64,000 nucleotides of DNA from Nelumbo lutea (lineage: Eukaryota; Streptophyta; Magnoliopsida; Proteales; Nelumbonaceae): contig JAKGHH010000003.1 in NCBI GenBank assembly GCA_022828595.1, positions 18,166,934-18,230,933 of the forward strand, given 5' to 3'. Made by a program: the position numbers and the translations under genes. The notes beneath the pieces were generated by a model, which saw only the letters and a program-made list of their open reading frames with translations, did not search any database and had not been told where the DNA came from. This document shows, piece by piece, positions 38,501-50,500 of this stretch. How positions within the stretch are numbered: position 1 is the first letter of the stretch; the number at the start of each line of letters is the position of its first letter.

Positions 38501-41500
38501 CAGTCAATGTATCCTCATTCAGTCACCTGTTTGGCCAATCTCAAGCCATTCCTAATGCATTCATTACTAATTCCATCATTTCCAATCTTAACCTTCATTC
38601 ATTTGTACAATCATTATTTCAATCATTCGTTTTTGGACATGACGTTTCCTAATTCCTAACATACTGAACCACATGACACTGCTGTTTTATGGTCATCTTA
38701 TAAAGTTTTGCTTTTAATATAATTGGCATACAACAACCATACAACTTGGATAAATCATTTTGCTCGCCCTACTCTTGTTTTTTTGAGAAAGGTAAAAATT
38801 TCATCACTGACGATATACAATCGCAAAACTTCCATAAAATGGGTGACTGTACATTTATACAACAAGACAAGAGAAACTCCTTTTCTAAAAAAACAAATAA
38901 ACTTAGCTAATTCAGCCCATCAAAATATGAGCAGAAATAATATTGCTAAAAGCAAACTCCCTAAATTCATTTAAAACTGACAACCAGGAAAACAAATGGA
39001 GCAAAACACCTTCCTCATCACTTCATCTTCCTGGGCTACACTATTGTGAATACTATCTGATATTTGTCCTTCCAAATAGTCCAGATTACATCCAAAGGAA
39101 TGGAGAAACAAACCTACTTGCCTATCCACTTTAGCCCTTTTAATAACCCTGGTATTCAAAACTTCCTTTATTGATTTCAAGGAATACAAATTGATATTGA
39201 GTTCTTTGAGGACATTGCACCAAATTCTCCAACTTTTTTTTATCAATAACTGAAATTCATTAATAAATCAGAAAAATGGAAGATACAAATAAGGAGGAGA
39301 TAAACTCTCTTAATTCCCCCGGATAGAAGCAAGAAAATGGATTACAATAGAGCCCAAAATTAGTGTTTCTTCCCACCCCTTGTTTAGCTAAAGCATCAGC
39401 CATGGAGTTGGCATCCCTCTTCACCCAATTCAGCTTGATATCCAACCCATGTGTCAAATGTCTAAATTTCCTTTTTTTTACGTTTATGTAAGCCCACCAT
39501 CCCCTCTCCTCCTCTTTTTGAAGGCAGACAATAACCAACTTAGAATCCCCTTCATTTTTTTTTTGACAATTGAACTTAGAATCCCCTTCAATTAGCACCT
39601 AAGAAAGGTCAAGCTCTTTGGCTCTCTTAGCTCCTTCCAACACAGCAAGGATTTCCACCCTTAATGAATCACCAATGCCAATGGGAGCAATGAAAAGAGC
39701 CAAAAATAATTTTTTTATAGGAAAAGGTAACTTTCATTAGAGAATTGAAAGGATTACAGACTTACCACCCACGAAATGGATGAAAAAAAAAACAAAAACT
39801 TACAAACAAGCCCAAAACAAAGCCTCCCTAGTAACTCCTTACTTAGCTAAAGTATCAGCCATTCCATTTGCTTACCTTCTTACCCATTTAAAGTGCACCC
39901 CACTCTCCTTGCTAAGCTAATAATTTCTCTTAGAGGCTGTCTAAGAGACCAAACTCCCAAGTTTCCAGATTGCATCCACCCTATTACCAGCTTGGAGTCT
40001 CCTTCCACTTCTAACTGTTGCATTCCCCATTGTTTTGCCAGTCTCAAACATTGAAGTAAGGCCATTACTTCTGCCCTTAATGAATCTCCCACCCCAATTG
40101 GGCATAGGGCCAAGACTTTTCCTTCCTCATTTCTGACACATTCCCAACTCCCGACTGACCTGGAGTACCCAAGGAGCTTCCATCAAAGTTTAGCTTCATC
40201 CTGAGCTGAGGCGGTGGTACCCAAATTTCTTGTACCACAGGGGAGGAAGGAGAAGATACAACTATAACACTCCAATTTCTAATTAAGTCAACTGAGGAGA
40301 AGTCCTTGAAGAGATGATGTACTTTCAGCCAATGCATAACCTTGATGGTGACAACCTCAACAAGTGCTTCCTTGGATTTTTCTTGCCCTAGGAAGATCCT
40401 ATTGTTTCTCTCTTCCCAAATTGACCAAAGAATGGTTGTTCTTGTTTTTCTCCACATTACCATGCCTCTTTTCCTTGATTGTCAAAAGAAGCAAGAGTCA
40501 AAAAGGTTCAGCACACCCGAGGGGGGGATCCATCTGCAACCAAACAAAGAAGAGAACCAATCCCACAAATAAGAAGCAAAAGGGCAAGAAATCAAAAGAT
40601 GAGTCGCCGTCTCACCATTTCTTAAGCAAAGGTAACAGACATGTGGGGAAAGACACTAGTTTGGCCTTTTACTTTGAAGTACATCCATAGTATTGATCTT
40701 TTGAAGAGCCACTTCCTAGCAAAAAGCCCCAACCTTAGGCGGCATAGGAGAATGCCAAACTCCCTTAGCAGGAAAGGAGACAAACACAATAGAAGACTAA
40801 GCTAAGGCGTTGAAAAAAGACGAACAAGAGAATGTTCCTGAAGAAGACTTTCCAAATTTTACTGTCTGGGTAGGAAAGACCTAGGAAAATTGAACTCAAC
40901 ACAGTGAACAACTCATCTGTAGAACCCAATTCTAAATCCCTCAACCCTCTTCCCAAACCCAATCCAAAGTCCCCTTAGACATACGAAGTGAGGAGATGGT
41001 TTTGAATTTATTTAGGGAAAGAGAATACATTATCGGGAATCTATCCTTAAGGGGGGTGTTCCCAAGCTAAAGGTCCTCCCAAAATAGATGTTTATTACCT
41101 AAGCACACACCAAATCTGATGAAAGGCTGAAAGGAAGGCAAGACTCCAGCAATTGCTTTCCAGGGGAGAAATTTGAAGCCCTAGGGTCGACGCCAGCATC
41201 CCATCCATTAGTTGCCATCCCGTGAATACTTTCCACCACCAAGTGCCACAATCTGTCCTACTCCAAAGGAAATCTCCACAACCATTTTCCTAACAAAGCT
41301 ACATTTCTTAATTTGATATTGCCAATGCCTAGACCCCCCTGCTTCCTTTTTCCTAGAAACTACTTCCCACTTCACTAAATGGTCTTTTTTTTAGTCAACC
41401 AGTTCCTACAGAAAGTCTCTCATGAGCTTTTCTAACTTACTGGCAACCTTGGCAGGAAGCTTAAAGGTAGACAGAAAATACACAGAAAGGTTGCCCACAG

Positions 41501-44500
41501 TGGACTTGATTAAAGTGATTCTACCCCCTAGTGAGATATAATTTCTCTTCCACCTTGCTAGCTTCTTAGTGAATCCTTCCAAGACTGGGTACCAAAAGCT
41601 TTCTGTTCTAGGATTTACCCCCAAGGGCAGACCTAAATATACTAGAGGCCAACCACTTACCTCGCAACCTAAAGCCCCAGCCACCAAATGCACCTCATCT
41701 TCACATAAATTCACCCCCGCTACACAACTCTTATTCCAATTGATTTTCATATTAGAGACTCTCAAAATGCATCACCACCAATCTCAAATTATCCATCTCC
41801 TCAATTTCCCCTTCACAAAAGAGAATGATATCATCCACAAATTGTAGGTGAGTGACGATCACTTGTTGCCTCCCAACTCTCCAACCTTTTAGTAGATTTC
41901 TTGAATCAGCCCTAGAAATCAAGACACTTTGGACATCCACTACTAAGGTGAAGAGGAAAGGTGACAAAAGGTCTCCTTGTCTAAGGCCCCTCTTTGTAGG
42001 AAAGAAGTCCCTAACTACTCCATTCACTAAGATTGAGAAGTGACAAGAGGTAATACAACCCTTCATCCTGTTGGAAAACGTGGGGTTACTGGTTCAAATC
42101 TGAAAATAGAATTGTATATATTCCTAGGATTGCGGAAGGATTGATTTAGAAAGTTTTTTCTTTCTATTTTTGTACTTTCTATTTTCTCTTCTTTCTATTT
42201 TTCTTTCTTTCTATTTATTGCAGTAGCTTACTATATAAATATGCCCATTGGCAATAGAATGAAACATATCAGTATTCTACCATTCCAAAACACGGTATCA
42301 GAGCTCTAGGTTTGTCAACCTTGAGATTTTTTCGGCCTTCATTGCCAGTTTTTTGTGTTTTTTCTCTTCTGTCCTTCAGTGTTCCTTTATTCTCCTTTCC
42401 TGCTGGCCAGATTTTTCCTCCATTAACAATGTCCGACATGACTGCAACAAGTGCTCCCGTCCAAACCGATGGAGCAACAAATTCTCATCCTCACACTGGT
42501 GATTTGCAAAATATTCAAGCAACATATAGACTGAATGGCCAGAATTACTTGAAGTGGTCACAACTAGTGCATACCTATTTGAAGGGAAAAGGAAAAATTA
42601 GTCACCTCCTTGGAACAGGACCAAGGTTGGGCGAGCCAAATTTTGATGCTTAGGACAAAGAGGACTCCATGATTATGTCATGGTTGTGGAGTTCAATGGC
42701 ACCCGAGATCAGTGATACTTGTATGTTTCTCCCTCTGCAAAGGCTATTTGGGATGTTGTCCGACAAACCTATTCCAAAGCCCATGACGTTGCTCGTGTCT
42801 ATGAGGTCAAAGTGAAGACTATGGCGGCCAAACAAGGGAGCAGAAGTGTTACAGAGTATGCAAGTCTGCTGCAAAATTTATGGCATGAGCTTGATCATTA
42901 TCAGGTTCTTGAGACAAAGTGCGCAGATGATGCTGTGATCTTGAAGAATTTTATTGAAAGAGATAGGGTGTATGATTTTTTGGTCGGACTGAATGCTGAA
43001 CTTGATCAGGTCCGATACAAATTCTTGGCAAAGAAGAAGTGCTTCCATTGAATGAAGTCATGGCCCTTGTCAGAGTTGAGGAAAGCCGTCGTGGAATCAT
43101 GCTTGAGCCTAAAGATCCCAAAGGCTTAGCCATGGTGGCAAGCAAGGGGAGGAAGTTACAGTGGTTCAAACGGTGAGAACAATCACAACTTGACTCGTGA
43201 CAACCACTCGTGACTCTAACGATAACCTCTGGTGCACCTATTGCAAGAAGCCCAGACACACGAAAAATCGATGCTGGAAACTTCATGGGAAACCTCCCAC
43301 ATCCAGCAAGGAATGGGGAAATCGAGAAGTTTCAAAAGGAGTTCAACAGGCCCATAATGTCTCCACAACCCCGCAACAAGAACACTCAAGTCAGGGACCA
43401 TTTAATGATGAAGAAATTGAAAGGCTAAGGTGCTTCCTGAAATCCTTGAAACCAGGAAGTGGTTCTACCTCTCTTGCTCTCTCAAGTGAATCTTTATCTC
43501 TAGGATTACATGCCTCGGCTAGTGTTTTTCCATGGATTCTTGATTTTGGAGCTACTGACCACATGACACCCTCTTCACTACATTTTCTCACCTATGCACC
43601 CTGTCCTAGTAATAGAAAAATTTCTGTTGCTGATGGTTCTTTCACCATAGTGGCAGGGATTGGGAATATTCAAATTACTCCATCCCTATTACTTAAAAAT
43701 GTGCTTCATGTTCCTAAGTTATCCACTAGCCTTATCTCTATACATAAACTCACCCAGGATGCGAACTGCAATGTTGTGTTCTTCCCTTCTTACTGTGTAT
43801 TTCAGGACCAAGTTTCGGGGAAGAAGATTGGACTTGCTAAGGAAAGAGATGGACTCTACTACCTTGAAGCAACCAGCAAATCGTCTCACACTGTTATGCA
43901 TGTCCCACACGAGTCATTCTTATCTACCTCCAATAAAGATTTAATTTGGCGTCATCATTTCCGTTTTGGTCATCCTTCATTTCTTATTTTAAAAACAATG
44001 TTGCCTTCCTTGTTTAAAAGAAATGATGTTGAAACCTTTCATTGTGATGTTTGTGAACTTGCTAAGCACAAAAGGGTTTCTTTCCCAATCAGCAATAAAA
44101 GATCTTCAACTCCTTTTTATTTGATTCAATCGGATATATGGGGCCCTTCTCAAATTCCCAACATTATTGGTTCCAGATGGTTCGTCACCTTTATTGATGA
44201 TTGCACTAGGGTCACATGGATTTTTCTTCTTAAGTCTAAATCTGATATGGGTACGATTCTTCCCAACTTTCATAACATGGTCCAAACTCAGTTTGGTGTG
44301 AGAATTAAAAGGTTTCGATCTGATAATGCTACAGATTATTTTAATCTGAATTTGTCCCCATTTTTTCAGAAAGAAGGCATTGTGCATGAATCCTCTTGTG
44401 TTAACACTCCCCAACAGAATGGGGTAGCTGAGAGAAAAATGGCCATCTTTTGCAAACCACCCGAGCCTTTCTCTTTCAAAATCAGGTGCCAAAACAATAT

Positions 44501-47500
44501 TGGGGGGAAGTTGTCCTTACTGGTACCTACACCATAAATAGACTACCATCTAAAGTTCTTGACAACCGAAGCCCAATACAAGTCCTTTCTCGATTTTACC
44601 CTGATATTCGAGCCTCAAATAATCTCACACCAAGAATTTTTTGTTGCACTGCCTTTGTTCATGTCCATAATAAGGGAAAATTAGACCCACGAGCAATCAG
44701 GTGTGTCTTCTTGGGATATTCCCCAACTCAGAAAAGATATAATTGTTATCATCCAACCACTAGAAAATTCTACACCTCCATCGATGTCACATTTGAGGGA
44801 GGAAAATCTTTTTTCACTCAACCTTATCTTCAGAGGGAGCCCTCATTAATGGAAGATAAGGCCTCGGATCTACTCTCCCTAGATGTTTTACCCTCCTCAT
44901 AGACATTCAATCGTCAAGAATCACATCCCTCTGAGTCACATTCCTCTGAGCCCCACATTCCCGAGTCTCAACAAGAGTCAAACAACCCGACCATTGAACC
45001 AAATTCGGACACTGTTAACCCCACGAATGATGTGCATGATAATGTGAGATATATGCAGGTTTACTTTAGGAGGAAAAATCCAGATCCTCAACCTGTGCAA
45101 GTTCAAGATTCAACTCCTAATCCTAGAACTGAGGGATGTTTAGATCCTGAACCTACACCATTACAGTCTGAGTATGAGTATGACCTACCTATTGCACTGA
45201 GAAAAGGAACCAGAGAATGTACCAAATGCCCAGTGTACCCTTTAGCCAAATATGCATCATTCCAAAGATTCTCTAAATCCCATAAAAGTTTTCTAACCAG
45301 CCTTAACACCATTCCAATTCCTAATACTCTAGCCGAAGCACTTTCTAATAAGGAGTGAAGAAAAGCCATGAGTGGAAATGGAGGCATTAGAAAAAAACAA
45401 CACATGGGAAGTTGTGGATCTACCAAGAAACAAGAAGACGGTAGGTTGTAAATGGGTGTTCACAATTAAGTACAAATTTGATGGGTCATTAGAAAGGTAC
45501 AGAGCACGCCTGGTAGCCAAGGGATAAACACAGACTTATGGGATAGATTATCAAGAGACTTTTGCCCCAGTAGTTAAAATGAATACAGTAAGGGTGTTAC
45601 TATCATTGGCTGCTAACTATAATTGGGATTTGCAACAGTTTGATGTAAAAAATGTGTTTCTCCATGGTCATCTAGAAGAAGAGATATACATGGATATTCC
45701 ACCGGGTTTTGGAGAAGGCATGAAAGGGAACAAAGTTTGTCGGTTGAAGAAAGCACTATACAGACTCAAACAATCTCCGAGAGCATGGTTTGGAAGGTTT
45801 ACGAAGGTAATGCCGAGTACAGGTTACAAGCAAAGTCAAGGTGACCACACAATGTTTATCAAACACACAGCCTCAGGGGAAGTTACTACACTATTAGTCT
45901 ATGTGGATGATATAATCGTTACTGGGAATGATAAAAAGGAGAAGGAAGCATTGAAAAACTGCCTTGCCAGAGAATTTGAGATAAAAGACATGGGGAGACT
46001 AAAGTATTTTCTCAGAATTGAAGTTGCACATTCTAAACAAGGCATCTTTATCTCTCAACAAAAGTATGTTGTTGATCTTTTGAAAGAAACAGGAAATATG
46101 GCATGTAAATCAGCTTCCACGCCTATAGATCCCAATCATAAACTTGGAGAAGCCCACGAGAATGCAAGTGTAGACAAGGAGATGTTCCAAAGACTAATTG
46201 AAAAACTCATTTATCTTGCACATACACGACTAGATATTGCATACGTTGTAAGTGTAATAAGTAAGTTTATGCATAATCCTAAAAGAAGTTCATCTGCAGG
46301 CTGCTCATCGAATTCTGCACTAATTGAAAGCCAATCCAGGAAAAGGAATTTTATTCAAAAGAAATGAAGGACTGACTCTTGAAGCATATACAGATGCCGA
46401 TTATGCATGATCTCCAGTAGATAGACGGTCCACTTCTGGTTATTGTACCTTCTTAGGAGGAAACTTAGTTATTTGGAGGAGTAAGAAGCAAAATGTAGTG
46501 GCTCGGTCAAGTGCAAAGGCAGAATTCAGGGCTATGGCACGAGGAGTGTGTGAATTACTCTAGTTGAAGATAATTTTAAAAGACCTGAAGATTCCACGAG
46601 AAGAGCCTACGAAACTATATTGTGACAAGTCAACCATCAATATTGCTCACAATCTTGTTCAACATGACAAGACAAAACACATCGAAATTGACCGACACTT
46701 TATAAAAGAGAAACTGGACAGCAAGTTGATTTGCACTCCCTATGTGTCTACAAAAGGACAACTGGCCGATGTACTTACTGAAGGGCTCAATAGTACAGAC
46801 TTTCGGAGAATTATAGCCAAGCAGGGAATGGAGGATCTCTATTCACCAGCTTGAGGGGGAGTGTTGGAAAACGTGGGGTTACTGGTTCAGATCTGAAAAT
46901 AGAATTGTATATATTCATAGGATTGTGGAAGGATTGATTTAGAAAGTTTCTTTCTTTCTATTTTTGTACTTTCTATTTTCTATTCTTTCTATTTTTTCTT
47001 CTTTCTATTTTCTTTTCTTCCTATTTTTCTTTCTTTCTATTTAATGCAGCAGCTTACTGTATAAATATGCCCATTGGCAATAGAATGAAACATATCAATA
47101 TTCTACCATTCCAAAACACATCCACATACACCATCTCTCCCCAAAGCCTCTATTCCTCAACACTTCTATCAAGAAATCCTAATCCACCAAATCATAAGCC
47201 TTATCTAGGTCAAGTTTACAGAACAAACCCCTTTCTCATTTTCCCTTTTTTTGTAATCCACACATTCATTGGCTATTAAAATATGATAAATAATTTGTCT
47301 CCCTTTCACAAAGGCCCCTTGATTCGATAAGATTAAGGGAGGACTTTCTCGAGTCTTAGTGCAAGAACTTTAGAAATGATCTTATACAGACTCCCAATCA
47401 GACTGATAGGTCTAAAGACCTTAGGCGGCACCTTCTTAGGGATCAAAGCTATGAAAGTAGCATTTGCACCCGCGTTTATTTTTCCTCTTCCAAAGAATTC

Positions 47501-50500
47501 CAAGAAAACCTCCACTAGATCATCACCTAAGATATCCCAATGGTCTTGATAAAAAGCCATACTGAATCCATTCGGGCTCGAGGCTTTTGATCTTTCCATA
47601 GAGAAAACTGTATGTTTCATTTCTTGAACCTCAAATGGTCGTTCCAGGGGTTCCAACAAATCCCTTTCTCCAACATACCACTCAAAGTCGGTTAAAGTCT
47701 CTCTTACTCTACTGGGTTATCATAAATGGAGTTAAAATGCTCCACAAAAGCTTTTGATTCTCTTCCTCCCTCTTGTCAGCACTGCCCCATTCCATTCCAA
47801 ACTTTCAACTATGTTCTTCCTCTTTCTTCCACTTGCCAAACAAAATCTTGTATTACCATCTCCTTCCTTCAACCACTTGCATCTTGATTTTTGTCTTCAG
47901 ATTATCTCTTATTTTCTGAAAATTTCCTCCAAATCTTGTTTCAACTTCCATCTCTCTTCCCTTTCTTCAAGCCTCTATCCTCTCTCTACCTCGGTAGCAT
48001 CAAGTTCGTCCTTTTAATAATAGCCTCCTTTCTGTTTTCATTTTTTTTTATCAATAACACCAACTTCATTAAATTAAAAGAAAAAAGGGAATATGGATAC
48101 AAGAGGGGAGATAAAATATCTTAGCTCCCCAAAAATAGAATACAAAGGGAGTACAAAGAGAAAAAATTAAAAACTAGCCCAAAATAGACTCCCTATTCAC
48201 TCCTTGCTTGGCCAACACATTTGCAAATGAGTTGGCACTCCTCTTCACCCAGTTGTACTGAATCTCAATGTCCCTACCCAGCCATAATAACCGTCTTTCT
48301 CTGTTTTCAATTCTACAAAACTCTTCTTTGTTCCAAGCTTTGATCCTAGCTTTTAGCTTTTGTAACTTCTTATAAAATCTATATCACTTCCATCTACACA
48401 CCACCTAATCCTCTCCCCACCATTCTTTCACTTTCTTTTGGAAGTTTGGATGTAACAGCCACATGTTTTCAAATCTGAAAGGGCAAGGTCCTCCTCCTAG
48501 TCTTTCTTGAGATAATCTAACTAGACAATGATCCGACGTAGGTCTAAGTAGTGGCCTCGTCAGCAAACCACCCCATACTTCCTCCCAATTTGAAGAGAAT
48601 AAAAATCTGTCTAGTTTACAACAAGGCGGTTCTTCCTGAAAATTAGACTAGGTAAAATCAACTTGCACCAACGACAGCTCCCTCAATTCAAACGAACCCA
48701 CAAAATAATTGAACTTCCTCATACTTGAGATGATCCTATGGTAGAGACAAACCTAACAACATTAAAATCCCCTCCCAAACACCATGAACCCTCCCACAAT
48801 CCCCTTATAACTGCTAATTCCTCCCAAAACTCCTCCCTTTCTCAATACGAATTTGGCCCATAAACATTTGTTAAAGCCCATTCCAATCCATCAACTCTTC
48901 TTTTGAATTTCACCATAACTGTATAGTTACCAATTAATTCATCTATATAGTCCAAATCCTCGTTTTTCCAAATTGTCAAAATACTCCCTAAGCCAGCACC
49001 CCCAAGATTGTGCAAAAGCCCAAACTTAGTCCTCTAGCTAACCAAATACTTCTCACCCATCTCCTATCCACCTCTGATAGTTTGGATTCCTGAATCAACA
49101 CAACATCTGGCTTTTGTTTTCTGAGCATTTCCCTTATCACTCTTCTCTTCTTGGAACTCCCCAATCCCCTTACATTCCAACTAATAATCTTCATTGAGAA
49201 ACAACTTATGAGCAATCCTAGACACCACCTTTAGTTGACTTGACTACCACCTTCCTTTTCTCCCAAAACACCCCTTATCATAGCCCATTTCACATCTCAA
49301 TCTCTCCACTTCACTCAATTTCTTCTACCTCCTTTTAGGTGTCCCTCCTTCAAGCTTCTTCTTAGATTTATCTTGCTCTTCCGCTCTTTTCTTTTTTTGA
49401 CTTTTCTTCCTATTTCTCCTCTTTGTCATTTTTTTCACCCGTTATTTACCCTTTCTCCCTCCCTTCCACTTACCTGGGAGGCTGGGAACTAGGAACTAGA
49501 GTGTCACCATCTTGTTCCTTTTCAAAATTCTCCCCTAATTCCTCCTCTACCAAGAATCTAAAGGTCTGCAAGATTAATCCCCAAATGCTTTCCCCTCCAT
49601 CCACAGTATCATTCAGAGCCTCCACATCCTCTAAAGCCTCTGTTACTTCGATTGAATCACTAGGGCAGGCAGCTTCGGAAGAGTGTCACCAAGATAGGCA
49701 GCTTTTGGATGAGTGTCAGCTTCACCTGCGGGCGAAGACAAAACAATTGGGGAAGGGAGCATATTAGTATCAAAAACTCGAGGAATACAAGAATCAAGAC
49801 AAAACATACTAGAAACACCATAACCTGAAATGTCACCAATTCTACCTAGGTTTTGAGGGAGTTTGCTTGGAGAAGTCTCCTCAAGATCAACCTATGTTGC
49901 ACTTATAGGGGAACCGGGAGTGATTGTTTCTTTGCCATTTGAATTGGAAGAAGACATACTTGAGCTAATGACACCTTGACCTTGATCTAGATGCGTAACA
50001 GGTTCTCTTAATTTGGCCAAGGCGTTCACCTCCCTCGAAGTACCGCCTCTCATAGGGCTTTGCCTTCAAACAGCCTTTGATTTCTCTCTTCTAGACAGTC
50101 CAACAAAGCCCTATGATCTTTCCTCTAACAATTTCTCAACAAACTCTACAATCTTTCCTCCCTTCCTCTGGCTCCCACAAAAAGTCCCTCAACAATAGGA
50201 GTGGCCACGAGCTGAGCTTCTCACGAGCTATTTGAGCTAGGCTCGGCTCAATTTAAACCGAGCTTCAAGCCGAGCTCGAGCAAGATATATTGGCTAGTTT
50301 GCTAATCAAGCCAAGCTCGAGCCCAATGAAGCTCGGCTCGTGAGGCTCACGAGCCTAGTATAATAAATAAATTATTTTTATTATATATATAATAATATTT
50401 TTATTGATAATATTTCTATTTTTTGTATATAAAAACAATTTTCATAATTATTTTTTGTATGTATAATAACAAATAATTTTTATAATTCTTTTTTGTATGT

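Larger units (their letters stand above)
42069..47118 (+). mobile_element. Copia 3: complete Ty1/copia LTR retrotransposon inserted in LINE G RT
   Basis: LTRs 42069-42292 and 46862-47118 begin TGTTGGAAAACGTGGGGTTA and end CCAAAACA. The target duplication CATCC is at 42064-42068 and 47119-47123. The primer-binding site reads CGGTATCAGAGC, with C for the usual first T. A polypurine tract GAGGGGGAG precedes the 3' LTR. Internal order is gag, protease, integrase, RT, RNase H. It is antisense to SCC2. Confidence 0.93.
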
